Positions 27,655 through 36,736 are shown, counted from the stretch's first letter. The stretch: DNA of 64,000 nucleotides from Winogradskyella sp. UBA3174 (GCF_002364335.1 NZ_DEXW01000057.1:28991-92990), one strand, 5' to 3'. The notes: generated by a model from the sequence alone, not told the origin. A program made the numbers and translations.

Positions 27655-29346
27655 ATGACAAATATGAATTTGCTTAATGTAAACAGTCTTTCAGTATCAT
27701 TTTTTACTAAAGAAAGTGAGACTAAAATTCTACAGAATATTTCCTTTCAGCTATCTAAAAATAGCATTACAGCAGTAGTAGGAGAATCTGGCTCTGGCAA
27801 ATCTATATCCGCATTAGCACTGATGGGACTATTGCCTCGTAAAATTTCTAAAATAACAGAAGGTTCAATCCTATTTAATGATCAAAACTTAATAGACCTA
27901 GATGAAAAAAGCTTTAGACAAATTAGAGGTAAAGACATTGCAATGATTTTTCAGGAGCCTATGAGTTCTTTAAATCCTTCAATGCGATGTGGTAGACAAG
28001 TTGAAGAAATTTTAAAACAACACACCCAATTATCTAAATCTAAGATTAAATCTGACGTTTTAGAGCTATTCGAAAAAGTTAAGTTACCAAATCCTAAGCG
28101 CATTTTTAAAGCTTATCCTCACGAAATTTCTGGTGGTCAGAAACAACGCGTTATGATCGCTATGGCTATTGCTTGTAAACCAAAACTTCTAATTGCAGAC
28201 GAGCCCACTACTGCTCTCGATGTCACAGTGCAAAAAGAAATATTAGAATTATTAAAGGAGATACAAAGAGAAACACAAATGAGTATTTTATTTATTTCTC
28301 ATGATTTGTCTTTAGTTTCAGAATTAGCCGAAAATATTATTGTTATGTATAAAGGTGAAATTGTTGAGCAAGGTTCTACCGAATCTATATTTAAAAACCC
28401 AAAACACAACTATACCAAAGCTTTAATTAGTGCTAGACCTTCAATAGAATACCGACTGAAAAAGCTACCAACCATAGCAGACTTTATGTCTAAAACTTTA
28501 GATAATAGCAGAATATCTGATGCAAATCGACTGAAAAATCATGAAAAGTTATATAGCCAAAAGCCATTACTAGAAGTTATAGATATTGAAAAAACATACC
28601 TTTCAAAAAATGGTTGGTTCTCTAAAGATATTCCTTTTAAAGCGGTTAACGCTGTAAGCTTTAAAGTCTACCCTGGTGAAACTATTGGGCTTGTTGGCGA
28701 ATCTGGATGTGGCAAGTCTACTTTAGGTAATGCTATTCTTCAATTAGATAAAGCAACATCTGGTATTTTAAAATATAAGGGACGAGATATTACAAATTTA
28801 CGTCCAAGCGATTTACGAAAACTGCGAAAAGATATTCAGATTATTTTTCAAGACCCTTTTGCTTCTCTAAACCCTAGACTTAGTGTTGGAAATGCAATTA
28901 TGGAGCCCATGATAGTTCACAATATTGGTAGTTCTGACGAAGAACGTCGCCTCAAGGTTATTGATATTTTAAAAAAAGTAGGTTTAGATGCTTCTGCTTT
29001 TAATCGTTATCCACATGAATTTTCTGGTGGACAAAGACAACGTATCGGTATCGCAAGAACCATTGCATTAGAGCCTCAACTTATTGTTTGTGATGAGTCG
29101 GTTTCTGCTTTAGATATATCTGTGCAAGCCCAAGTTCTAAATCTTTTAAACGATTTAAAAGAAAGATTCAATTTTACATACATTTTTATATCTCACGACT
29201 TAGCTGTCGTTAAATATATGGCTGATCAACTAATAGTAATGAATAAAGGTGAAGTTGAGGAAATAGGTGATGCTGATGAAATTTATAGATTACCTAAAAG
29301 AGAATACACTAAGAAATTGATTCATGCTATACCAAAAGGTTTATAG
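27655..29346 (+). CDS. Double-ATPase peptide ABC transporter subunit (DppD-DppF / YejF type)
   Basis: 563 residues with two complete ABC ATPase domains. The first has Walker A GESGSGKS (43-50), signature SGGQKQR and Walker B IADEPTTALD. The second has GESGCGKS, Q-loop IIFQDPFASLNPR, signature SGGQRQR and VCDESVSALD. The fused arrangement and the SLNPS/SLNPR segments are typical of di/oligopeptide importers. No permease or binding protein lies next to it; in many Bacteroidota this gene stands alone, so its partner must be encoded elsewhere. Start is ATG at 27655 or at 27664. Confidence 0.9.
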   Translation: MTNMNLLNVNSLSVSFFTKESETKILQNISFQLSKNSITAVVGESGSGKSISALALMGLLPRKISKITEGSILFNDQNLIDLDEKSFRQIRGKDIAMIFQEPMSSLNPSMRCGRQVEEILKQHTQLSKSKIKSDVLELFEKVKLPNPKRIFKAYPHEISGGQKQRVMIAMAIACKPKLLIADEPTTALDVTVQKEILELLKEIQRETQMSILFISHDLSLVSELAENIIVMYKGEIVEQGSTESIFKNPKHNYTKALISARPSIEYRLKKLPTIADFMSKTLDNSRISDANRLKNHEKLYSQKPLLEVIDIEKTYLSKNGWFSKDIPFKAVNAVSFKVYPGETIGLVGESGCGKSTLGNAILQLDKATSGILKYKGRDITNLRPSDLRKLRKDIQIIFQDPFASLNPRLSVGNAIMEPMIVHNIGSSDEERRLKVIDILKKVGLDASAFNRYPHEFSGGQRQRIGIARTIALEPQLIVCDESVSALDISVQAQVLNLLNDLKERFNFTYIFISHDLAVVKYMADQLIVMNKGEVEEIGDADEIYRLPKREYTKKLIHAIPKGL

Positions 29347-29469
29347 CATGAATACTTTCTTAGCTAACTTTAAAACATCTGAGACTAAGTCCAGCGTGTT
29401 TTTAAAACCTGAAGACAAATTGTTTTCGGTTAAAGTAGGTTCTGGTAGATTTGGGTTCTTTGTTTTCAT
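29341..29469 (-). CDS. Possible small ORF, 42 residues, unknown
   Basis: An ATG at 29469 opens a 42-codon frame beginning MKTKNPNLPEPTLTENN and ending in a basic amphipathic helix (LDLVSDVLKLAKKVFML). It fills most of the otherwise empty gap between two convergent genes, and its stop overlaps the final codons of the ABC gene. A hairpin GATTTG-GGG-CAAATC lies in its leader and the copy B direct repeat lies ~100 nt upstream in the right orientation. No signal peptide and no family recognised. It could be spurious. Confidence 0.3.
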   Translation of the reverse strand: MKTKNPNLPEPTLTENNLSSGFKNTLDLVSDVLKLAKKVFML

Positions 29470-29568
29470 AAGCGGTAATTCATGACAGATTTGGGGCAAA
29501 TCATAAATTAAGTTTAAGGTAAATTTGGTTCACTAAATTTGGGACTGCTAATATGTAACTTATTTTAG

Positions 29569-29608
29569 TTATTTCAGTTTAAATACACTATAAATCGATG
29601 AAATACAC
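29569..29608 (-). promoter_or_regulatory. 20-nt-period direct repeat, copy B
   Basis: The minus strand holds GTGTATTTCATCGAT and, 20 nt on, GTGTATTTAAACTGA. The first unit shares TATTTCATCGAT-like sequence with copy A (GCATTTCATCGATTT). In this orientation the only downstream target is the small ORF at 29341-29469. Confidence 0.4.
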
Positions 29609-29650
29609 TTTATTTTAACATTTACAGTCAAATTAATTTTTATTATACAA

Positions 29651-29677
29651 AAAGACCACTCTATAAGAGCGGTCTTT
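29651..29677 (-). terminator. Rho-independent terminator of the CoA-transferase genes
   Basis: Arms AAAGACCACTC / GAGCGGTCTTT with a 5-nt loop; the one mismatch is a G-U pair on the minus-strand RNA, and a T-run follows on that strand. It lies 24 nt past the stop at 29701. Confidence 0.85.
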
Positions 29678-29700
29678 CATTTATAATTATGCTTATTCTT

Positions 29701-30354
29701 CTATAAGCTCATTTCTGGTATATCACCTTCAATTATTAAATGACCTTCTGTCGCATTTTTAATAGCATCTACAGAAACTCCAGGAGCACGTTCAATAAGT
29801 TTAAACCCTTTTGGTGTCACTTCTATAACTGCTAAATTGGTGACAATCTTTTTAACACATGCCACACCTGTTAGTGGTAATGAGCATTGTTTAAGTAATT
29901 TAGAATCGCCAGCTCTATTTGTGTGCATCATAGCCACAATAATATTTTCTGCACTAGCGACTAAATCCATAGCACCTCCCATTCCTTTTACCATTTTTCC
30001 AGGAATTTTCCAGTTAGCTATATCCCCATGCTCAGAAACCTCCATAGCTCCTAATATTGTTAAATCTACATGCTTACCTCTTATCATTGCAAAACTAGTT
30101 GCAGAATCAAAAAAGGAAGCACCTGGTAATGTTGTTATGGTTTGTTTTCCAGCATTTATAATATCCGCATCTTCTTCACCTTCAAAAGGAAAAGGTCCCA
30201 TTCCTAGAACTCCATTTTCACTTTGAAATTCAACTTCTATATCATCTCTTACAAAATTAGCTACTAATGTAGGTATTCCTATTCCTAGGTTAACGTAATA
30301 ACCATCTTTGACTTCTTTTGCGATTCGTTTTGCAATCCCGTTTTTATCTAACAT
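29701..30354 (-). CDS. scoB: 3-oxoacid CoA-transferase, subunit B
   Basis: 217 residues. Subunit B carries the catalytic glutamate, here Glu46 in SENGVLG, where the glutamyl-CoA thioester forms. The LGIGIPTLVANF stretch and the GMGGAMDLVASAENIIV segment are also diagnostic. With subunit A it moves CoA between succinyl-CoA and acetoacetate (SCOT-type), or between other short acyl groups, so activity on butyrate or acetate cannot be excluded. Start is 2 nt after the stop of subunit A. Confidence 0.92.
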   Translation of the reverse strand: MLDKNGIAKRIAKEVKDGYYVNLGIGIPTLVANFVRDDIEVEFQSENGVLGMGPFPFEGEEDADIINAGKQTITTLPGASFFDSATSFAMIRGKHVDLTILGAMEVSEHGDIANWKIPGKMVKGMGGAMDLVASAENIIVAMMHTNRAGDSKLLKQCSLPLTGVACVKKIVTNLAVIEVTPKGFKLIERAPGVSVDAIKNATEGHLIIEGDIPEMSL

Positions 30355-30356
30355 AA

Positions 30357-31058
30357 TTAATTACGTTGTCTTATTGTTCGTTGTTCAATTCGTTTTTCAA
30401 AATGCTCACCTTTAAAGATGCGCTGCACAAATATGCCAGGAATATGAATTTGATTTGGATCTAATTCACCTACAGGAACTAATTCTTCTACCTCAGCAAC
30501 CGTAATTTTAGCTGCACCACACATGTTTGGATTAAAGTTTCTTGCTGTGCCCTTGAAAACTAAATTTCCAGCAGCATCACCCTTCCAAGCTTTAATAAAA
30601 CCAAAATCTGCATTAAAGGCGTGTTCTAAAACATACATCTTTCCATCAAACTCTCTTGTTTCTTTTCCTTCGGCTACTTCAGTTCCATATCCTGCTGGTG
30701 TATAGAATGCTGGGAAACCAGCTTGAGCTGCTCTAGCGCGTTCTGCTAATGTACCTTGCGGAATTAACTCAACGTCTAACTCTCCGGATAACATCTGTCT
30801 TTCAAATTCGTCGTTTTCACCTACATAAGATGAAATCATTTTTTTAACTTGTTTTTGTTGTAATAATAAACCTAAACCAAAATCGTCTACACCAGCGTTG
30901 TTAGATATACAGGTTAAATTTTTTACATTGAGTTTTACAAGTTCTGCAATAGCATTTTCAGGAATACCAGATAGGCCAAATCCACCAAACATAAACATCA
31001 TATTATCCTCTACACCGCTAAGCGCGTCAGTGACGTTTGCTACTTTTTTATTAATCAT
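30357..31058 (-). CDS. scoA: 3-oxoacid CoA-transferase, subunit A
   Basis: 233 residues. The family N-terminal motif [15 protein letters not shown] is clear, and the C-terminal part has [20 protein letters not shown]. It forms a heterotetramer with subunit B and helps bind CoA. The two genes form an operon with a likely promoter at 31088-31095 and a terminator at 29651-29677. Its role is ketone-body or branched-chain/fatty-acid catabolism. Confidence 0.92.
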   Translation of the reverse strand: MINKKVANVTDALSGVEDNMMFMFGGFGLSGIPENAIAELVKLNVKNLTCISNNAGVDDFGLGLLLQQKQVKKMISSYVGENDEFERQMLSGELDVELIPQGTLAERARAAQAGFPAFYTPAGYGTEVAEGKETREFDGKMYVLEHAFNADFGFIKAWKGDAAGNLVFKGTARNFNPNMCGAAKITVAEVEELVPVGELDPNQIHIPGIFVQRIFKGEHFEKRIEQRTIRQRN

Positions 31059-31087
31059 AAATATTGAGATTTATAACATTAAAGGTA

Positions 31088-31095
31088 CAAAACTA
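31088..31095 (-). promoter_or_regulatory. -7 box TAGTTTTG for scoA-scoB
   Basis: The minus strand matches TAnnTTTG, 30 nt before the ATG at 31058. A TTTG at 31114-31111 is 15 nt further upstream, shorter than the usual ~19 nt spacing. Confidence 0.4.
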
Positions 31096-31151
31096 TACAT
31101 TATGTTAATACAAAAAAATAGAAACAAAAACGGATTAGTCTATAAAATTAA

Positions 31152-33497
31152 TTAGAAGTCTGAAAAATCATCTATAGTATCAGAATCATCCGTAGAATCA
31201 TCATCTGGAGTTACTTCACAATCTATATTTATCGATAAATCTAAAGGCTTTTCAAATTCATCTTTAGATACTTTAAGCGTTGTATCTTCGTAGCAAGCTT
31301 TCATGTAAAGTCCCCAAATTGGTAATGCCATAGATGCACCTTGACCATATTTTGTACTCTTAAAATGCACAGCTCTATCTTCTGCACCAACCCAAACACC
31401 AGTAACTAAATTAGGTACCATACCCATAAACCAGCCATCACTTTGATTTTGTGTAGTGCCTGTTTTACCTGCTATCGGGTTTTTAAAACCATAAGGGTAA
31501 CCTGTCATTATCTCTCTGTACATTTGGTTGTACTTATCAACACCTATAGATCTTAAGCGTGCACCAGAACCTGCTTTTGTAACACCTTCCATCAGGTTTA
31601 CTGTTACATAGGCAACTTCTTCACTTAAAACATCCTTACTTTCTGGAGTAAACTGATATAAAACAGTGCCATTTTTATCTTCAATACGCGTTACCATTAC
31701 TGGTTTATTATAAACGCCTTTGTTCGCAAATGTTGAGTAGGCAGCTACCATCTCATAAACGCTAATATCTGTTGTCCCTAAAGCTATAGCTGGCACAGGT
31801 AATATATCTTGCTCTATACCTAATTTTTTTGCCATCTCAACGACAGGCTGAGGTCCAATCTCATTCATAAGTCTTGCTGTTACTGTATTCGTTGATGTTG
31901 CAAGCGCATCTTTTAACGTTTGCACACCCGAATATTTAGCATCATTATTTGTAACCGTCCAAGGTTCTGGATTGCCAAACTTATTAGCCTCAATGGTTAT
32001 TGGTGAACGTGGAAAAGAATCGCAAGGAGAATATTGAAGTTGATCTATTGCTGTTGCATAAACAAAAGGTTTAAAGGTAGAACCAACTTGGCGTTTTCCT
32101 TGTTTTACCATATCGTACTGAAAATGTCTGTAATTCATACCACCAACCCAGGCTTTTACGTGACCTGTAAATGGATCCATAGACATCATGCCTGTGCGTA
32201 AAAATGATTTATAGTAAAGCATAGAATCCATAGGCTTCATTATAGTATCTACATAAGAAGCTTTGCCTTTTACCCATTTAAAAACCTCCATTTCAACAGG
32301 CTTTTCAAAAGAAGCAATAATTTCTTTGTCTGACTTCCCTTGGCCTTTCAATATTCTCCAACGCTCACCACGTCGCATACCATTACGTAATAGCGTATTA
32401 ATTTCGGATTGATTTAATTCTAAAAATGGTCTTGTTTTGTTACGCTCTGGTATGTTTTGAGTATCAAATTCAGCTTGTAACCTTGGCATATGTTGTGCTA
32501 CTGCATCTTCAGCATATTGTTGCATACGTGAATCTATAGTTGTAAAGACCTTTAAACCATCACTATTAATATTGTATTTAGTACCATCTGGTTTTCTATT
32601 CTTTTCATTATTGGTCCATTTTTTCATAAATGACCTTAGATATCCCCTAAAGTAAGTCGCAATACCTTCCCGATGAGATTCTGGTGAATAGTTTAAATCT
32701 AACTCTGTTTTTTGTAATGAGTCTTTTGTGGTCTCTTTAATAAAATCGTACTTCATCAATTGCGCTAACACAACGTTACGCCTATTCTTAACTCCGACAG
32801 GGTTTCGTCTTGGGTTGTAAAGTGATGAATTCTTAAACATACCAACAAGCATCGCAGACTCTTTTAAATCTAAATCTTTAGGTTCTTTGCCAAAATAAAT
32901 ACGTGAAGCAGAACGAATACCGTCACCGTTATTTCCAAAATCATAAATATTGAAATACATCGTAATAATCTCCTCCTTAGTATATTGACGTTCTAAACGC
33001 GTAGCTATAACCCATTCTTTTATTTTTTGAGTCAGTCTGCTTATGGTACTTGTAGAAGCTACACCTACAAATAATTGTCGCGCAACTTGTTGTGAAATAG
33101 TACTTGCACCACCTTTACTGCCTAAATTAACTACAGCTCTTAATGTACCACGTGCGTCAATACCTGAATGTTCATAATAACGAACATCTTCAGTAGCAAC
33201 CAATGCATCAACTAAATTCTTTGGTAAATCTTCATATGCAACGGGCGTTCTATTATCATTGAAATAAAACTTTCCCAAGGTTTTATTATCAGATGAGATA
33301 ATTTCTGTAGCCAAATTAGTTTCTGGGTTTTCTAATTTTGTATAGTCTGGCATTTCACCTAAAAGTCCCCAAGATGCGAAAAGAAATAATAACACAACAG
33401 CTAAAATACCACCAGCAAATAGCATCCAAAACCAACGTACAAATTTTGTAAAATCTAATACCACTGGTTTAGATTGTGGTGTTTTCTTTTTTGCCAT
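31152..33497 (-). CDS. mrcA: Class A penicillin-binding protein (PBP1a-like)
   Basis: 781 residues, bifunctional peptidoglycan synthase. A single membrane anchor lies at ~20-43. The GT51 glycosyltransferase domain has catalytic Glu103 in ATEDVRYYEHSGID and the GGASTISQQVARQLF motif (129-143). The transpeptidase domain has S473-T-F-K, S535-T-N and KTGTT at ~665. It polymerises and cross-links glycan strands outside the inner membrane. It lies just after gldH and ricT on the same strand. Confidence 0.93.
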   Translation of the reverse strand: MAKKKTPQSKPVVLDFTKFVRWFWMLFAGGILAVVLLFLFASWGLLGEMPDYTKLENPETNLATEIISSDNKTLGKFYFNDNRTPVAYEDLPKNLVDALVATEDVRYYEHSGIDARGTLRAVVNLGSKGGASTISQQVARQLFVGVASTSTISRLTQKIKEWVIATRLERQYTKEEIITMYFNIYDFGNNGDGIRSASRIYFGKEPKDLDLKESAMLVGMFKNSSLYNPRRNPVGVKNRRNVVLAQLMKYDFIKETTKDSLQKTELDLNYSPESHREGIATYFRGYLRSFMKKWTNNEKNRKPDGTKYNINSDGLKVFTTIDSRMQQYAEDAVAQHMPRLQAEFDTQNIPERNKTRPFLELNQSEINTLLRNGMRRGERWRILKGQGKSDKEIIASFEKPVEMEVFKWVKGKASYVDTIMKPMDSMLYYKSFLRTGMMSMDPFTGHVKAWVGGMNYRHFQYDMVKQGKRQVGSTFKPFVYATAIDQLQYSPCDSFPRSPITIEANKFGNPEPWTVTNNDAKYSGVQTLKDALATSTNTVTARLMNEIGPQPVVEMAKKLGIEQDILPVPAIALGTTDISVYEMVAAYSTFANKGVYNKPVMVTRIEDKNGTVLYQFTPESKDVLSEEVAYVTVNLMEGVTKAGSGARLRSIGVDKYNQMYREIMTGYPYGFKNPIAGKTGTTQNQSDGWFMGMVPNLVTGVWVGAEDRAVHFKSTKYGQGASMALPIWGLYMKACYEDTTLKVSKDEFEKPLDLSINIDCEVTPDDDSTDDSDTIDDFSDF

Positions 33498-33502
33498 AAT
33501 AC

Positions 33503-34006
33503 TTACTTTTGAGTTATTTCTACTCTAAAACCTATATCCGTAATTCCCTGTAAGTCTACAATACCATTTGCTTCACCATTATTTCGCATAGCGTGCTGAA
33601 TATTCACAGTATATTCTCCTTCTTCAGTAAACTTAAAGTCATTGCTATAACCTCTGTACCAAAGTTTATTCTCTTTAACATCAGAAAAGCCAGTACCTAA
33701 AAGTTCCCCATTTGGCGCAGCCATTTTATATTCTAAAGTATCTTTTATAATTTTTCCGTTGGGATAATTTAGTTCAACTATGAGAAACAAATTGCTAAAC
33801 TTATAATCGCTGTTATTTCTTAGATTAACATACACATTATAATTATTTATAGTGTCTGGTGCTTTAAAGTTAAAACTTGCAACCGTATCTTTATTCCATG
33901 AGTTAGGCACAGGTTTATAAACATCGTAGACAGCTTTAGAATCGCAACTAAAGCATAACAAACAAAAAACTAAGGTTAGGTATAACCAATTAATCCTTTT
34001 TTGCAT
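33503..34006 (-). CDS. gldH: Gliding motility lipoprotein GldH
   Basis: 167 residues from the ATG at 34006. A longer open frame from 34099 exists, but its first 31 residues lie inside ricT and lack signal character, whereas MQKRINWLYLTLVFCLLCFSC is a lipoprotein signal with Cys21. The body (VYKPVPNSWNKDTVASFNFK ... GIVDLQGITDIGFRVE) matches GldH. GldH is required for gliding and is tied to T9SS function in flavobacteria. The gene overlaps ricT by 17 nt and precedes mrcA by 5 nt. Confidence 0.85.
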   Translation of the reverse strand: MQKRINWLYLTLVFCLLCFSCDSKAVYDVYKPVPNSWNKDTVASFNFKAPDTINNYNVYVNLRNNSDYKFSNLFLIVELNYPNGKIIKDTLEYKMAAPNGELLGTGFSDVKENKLWYRGYSNDFKFTEEGEYTVNIQHAMRNNGEANGIVDLQGITDIGFRVEITQK

Positions 34007-35183
34007 TTTGTTTAGTGTTACGATTTCTGTTTCTGTTTTTATTACGGTTGTTCTTACTACTATTGTTTTTACGTTTGTTATTTGATTTTGGACTATCAAA
34101 ACGTGTTAAACTATCTTGACCTACAACGTTCTCAAAGTCACTTTTAGTGTCTTGTATGTGCTCAACAGCATATTCCTCTAGGCTTGCCACCTTTTCTCTT
34201 TTCTTATTTTTAAAAATAATTTCATTGGCTTGTGCTGTAGTAATTATATGCCAATTCATCCATTCACCTTCGTAGGCATACCACATTAAACCTTTAAAAA
34301 TATCTGTTTTCTGGCAGACTGCTGTACCTTTTTCAGTGTATAGTTTAGTATCGTTTTTAGGAAATGCCTTCAATGCATCTAAGTATGAGTCTAACTCATA
34401 ATTAAGGCAACACTTTAACTTACCGCATTGACCTGCAAGCTTTAGTGGGTTTAATGATAATTGTTGGTAACGGGCTGCTGACGTGCTAACCGATCTAAAA
34501 TCTGTTAACCAAGTAGAACAACATAACTCTCTACCACAAGAACCAATGCCTCCTAGCCTTGCCGCTTCTTGTCTAAAGCCGACTTGCTTCATTTCAATAC
34601 GTGTTCTAAATTCTCTAGCAAAAACTTTAATAAGTTCTCTAAAATCTACCCGTTCTTCTGCTGTGTAATAAAAGGTTGCCTTGCTTCCATCTCCTTGATA
34701 TTCTATATCTGAAATTTTCATTCTCAGTTTTAAATCAATAGCAAACTGGCGTGCTTTGACTTTCATTGGTTCTTCTTTGTCTCTAGAAGCTGACCAAATA
34801 TCTATATCTTTTTGTGAGGCTTTACGGTAAATTTTTAAAACGTTTTCAGCATCTTCAAGATCAACCTTTTTACGCTTCATTTGCACACGAACCAACTCAC
34901 CTGTTAAGGTGACCATACCTATATCGTGTCCAGAATTTGCCTGTGTAGCGACAATATCGCCAATACTTAAAGTAAGGTTTTCTGTGTTTTTATAATAGTG
35001 TTTTCTGCCGTTTTTAAAACGGACTTCAACTCCAATAAACGGTTCTTGTCCGTTAGGAAGAGACATGTTAGCTAACCAATCAAAAACAGTCAATTTATTG
35101 CAGCTATCTGTGCCACAAGTCCCATTGTTTTTGCATCCTTTTGGTTGACCGTCTTCACCAGTTGCGCAACTGTTACAAGCCAT
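33990..35183 (-). CDS. ricT: PSP1-domain protein, RicT-like iron-sulfur complex subunit
   Basis: 397 residues. The PSP1 C-terminal domain is marked by cysteine motifs GSCGRELCCSTWLTDF and GKLKCCLNYELDSY, and the N-terminal tail also has a cluster of cysteines (MACNSCATGED ... GCKNNGTCGTDSCNK). In Bacillus, RicT (YaaT) is part of the RicAFT complex that binds Fe-S clusters and affects RNA processing; RicA and RicF are not visible here. The C-terminus is a highly basic, Asn/Arg/Lys-rich tail, consistent with RNA contact. It overlaps gldH by 17 nt. Confidence 0.85.
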   Translation of the reverse strand: MACNSCATGEDGQPKGCKNNGTCGTDSCNKLTVFDWLANMSLPNGQEPFIGVEVRFKNGRKHYYKNTENLTLSIGDIVATQANSGHDIGMVTLTGELVRVQMKRKKVDLEDAENVLKIYRKASQKDIDIWSASRDKEEPMKVKARQFAIDLKLRMKISDIEYQGDGSKATFYYTAEERVDFRELIKVFAREFRTRIEMKQVGFRQEAARLGGIGSCGRELCCSTWLTDFRSVSTSAARYQQLSLNPLKLAGQCGKLKCCLNYELDSYLDALKAFPKNDTKLYTEKGTAVCQKTDIFKGLMWYAYEGEWMNWHIITTAQANEIIFKNKKREKVASLEEYAVEHIQDTKSDFENVVGQDSLTRFDSPKSNNKRKNNSSKNNRNKNRNRNRNTKQNAKKD

Positions 35184-35202
35184 AAAAGTTATATATATTA
35201 AT

Positions 35203-35225
35203 TCTAGATTCTTAAAAAATCTAGA
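35203..35225. promoter_or_regulatory. Inverted repeat TCTAGATT-N7-AATCTAGA upstream of ricT
   Basis: Perfect 8-bp arms 20 nt before the ricT ATG. It could be an operator or a leader hairpin; no TAnnTTTG box is seen nearby. Confidence 0.3.
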
Positions 35226-35339
35226 TATAGGATTCGTAAATAATTTAAAAGTAAAGATAAAACTATTTATGAACTTCTATAACGATAAGAAATTTAAGAT
35301 TAAAAAAAGCCCTGAACAGAGTATTAAAGCTAAATTACA

Positions 35340-36404
35340 CTACCTTTTTAAGGTTTCAAATATATTCCTTAAATCTTTCTGATAAGGCAAATGGTCTGCC
35401 CTGCCTTTTTTAAAGATATCGTTACTATTTCCTTGCCCTTTTCTTAGTTCTTTTTGTTCTTCAAACGATAAGTTATTTATTTCCATACAGTTTGCAGAAC
35501 AACAATTTTCCATCTTTTCTTTACAAGATTCGCATTGTATAAACAGTAAATGACAAGCTTCGTTAGCACAGTTGGTATGCATATCTGCAGGTTCACCACA
35601 CTGATGACAGTTGGCAATAACGTCTTCAGAAATTCGCTCCGAACGACGCTCGTCAAAGACAAAATTCTTACCTATAAATTTATTTTCTAAACCTTCAGAC
35701 TCAATTTGTCTTACATAGTTAATAATACCTCCTTCGAGCTGAAAGACATTTTTAAATCCTTTGTGTTTGTAATATGCACTCGCTTTTTCGCAACGGATAC
35801 CACCAGTACAATACATCACAAATTTTTTATCTTCCTTATATTCTTTTAAGTCTTCTTCTATGAGGTCTAAAGATTCTCTAAACGTGTCAACATCTGGTGT
35901 TATGGCATTTTTAAAATGGCCTATTTCACTCTCATAATGATTACGCATATCTACCAAAACTGTGTTTGGGTCTTCTATAAGTTCATTAAACTTCTCTGCA
36001 CCGACGTGAACACCTTTATTCGTAACATCGAATGTATTATCGTTTAAACCGTCTGCTACAATTTTATTTCGGACTTTAACTTTCAGTTTTAAAAAGGCAA
36101 AATTATCATGCTCAAGAGCAATATTCAATCTTACATTTTCTAAAAAAATAATGGTGTCTAAATGCGCTTTAAAGGTTTCGAAATTTTCTGCTGGTACGGA
36201 AAGTTGTGCATTAATACCCTCCTTGGCAACGTATATTCTACCTAAAACCTCCTGTTGATCCCAAGCTAAAAATAGGTGATTTCTAAAAATTTCGGTATTG
36301 CCAATTTTAGCGTACGTGTAGAAAGAGATTGTTAAGCGTTCTTTACCAGCTTGCTCAATAAGTTCTGCTCTTTCTTTAGCACTTAAGTTATTGTACAGTT
36401 GCAT
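35340..36404 (-). CDS. trhO: tRNA uridine(34) hydroxylase, rhodanese-like (TrhO)
   Basis: 354 residues. An N-terminal acylphosphatase-like domain (to ~110) is followed by a rhodanese domain with the active loop YCTGGIRCEKA (Cys199) and a C-terminal cysteine-rich region (CHQCGEPADMHTNC, CESCKEKMENCCSANC) that probably binds metal. TrhO makes 5-hydroxyuridine at tRNA position 34 in an O2-dependent reaction in E. coli. 354 residues is normal for the family. It has a good promoter just upstream. Confidence 0.92.
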   Translation of the reverse strand: MQLYNNLSAKERAELIEQAGKERLTISFYTYAKIGNTEIFRNHLFLAWDQQEVLGRIYVAKEGINAQLSVPAENFETFKAHLDTIIFLENVRLNIALEHDNFAFLKLKVKVRNKIVADGLNDNTFDVTNKGVHVGAEKFNELIEDPNTVLVDMRNHYESEIGHFKNAITPDVDTFRESLDLIEEDLKEYKEDKKFVMYCTGGIRCEKASAYYKHKGFKNVFQLEGGIINYVRQIESEGLENKFIGKNFVFDERRSERISEDVIANCHQCGEPADMHTNCANEACHLLFIQCESCKEKMENCCSANCMEINNLSFEEQKELRKGQGNSNDIFKKGRADHLPYQKDLRNIFETLKR

Positions 36405-36442
36405 GCTATACTAATTTTAAGTTTAAAGATTAATTTGAGCTA

Positions 36443-36476
36443 CAAAGGTATTGTTTTTAATGACTTAACATACAAA
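36443..36476 (-). promoter_or_regulatory. Promoter of trhO
   Basis: On the minus strand TTTG (36476-36473), 22 nt spacer, and TACCTTTG (36450-36443). The -7 box lies 39 nt before the ATG. The -33 TTTG overlaps the base of the hairpin at 36476-36504. Confidence 0.6.
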
Positions 36477-36504
36477 AAGCACTTTGAGAATGTCAAAGTG
36501 CTTT
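36476..36504 (-). terminator. Hairpin, terminator-like, T-run on the minus strand
   Basis: Perfect 12-bp arms AAAGCACTTTGA / TCAAAGTGCTTT with a GAATG loop. The T-run follows on the minus strand, but no minus-strand gene ends here; the trhO promoter starts directly after it. Confidence 0.6.
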
Positions 36505-36558
36505 CTGCTTACTAACCAATTTAAACCTAATGAATAGATTCAACTTTAACAAGGATTC

Positions 36559-36589
36559 TCAGCCACCACAAATTGTAGTGGCTGATTTT
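36559..36589 (+). terminator. Hairpin, terminator-like, T-run on the plus strand
   Basis: TCAGCCAC (36559-36566) pairs with GTGGCTGA (36578-36585), with further pairing of ACAA/TTGT inside, followed by TTTTCC. No plus-strand gene ends here. The rest of the 36505-36706 spacer shows no ORF of interest. Confidence 0.5.
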
Positions 36590-36706
36590 CCTAATGTTCC
36601 TAACTAATTTAAAGACTTATCTCATCTTTTAAAAAAGGTTTTCATAGCATTTCTTTCCTTTTTCATTTAGTAGATGTAAAAAGTGTAAAATGGTTGCGTC
36701 ATAAAA

Positions 36707-36736
36707 TTGAAAAAAGTAAAATAAGTGGTATTTTTG
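36707..36736 (+). promoter_or_regulatory. Promoter of recA
   Basis: TTG (36707-36709), exactly 19 nt, then TATTTTTG (36729-36736): a textbook Bacteroidota promoter. The ATG follows 28 nt after the -7 box. No SOS-box-like palindrome was recognised. Confidence 0.75.

Noticed and set aside
29348..29485. 45-codon plus-strand ORF after the ABC gene
   Set aside because: It overlaps the more protein-like 42-residue minus-strand ORF, and no promoter or family points to it.
34007..34099. Upstream start for GldH
   Set aside because: The added 31 residues would precede and spoil the lipoprotein signal, and they are the shadow of the RicT basic tail.
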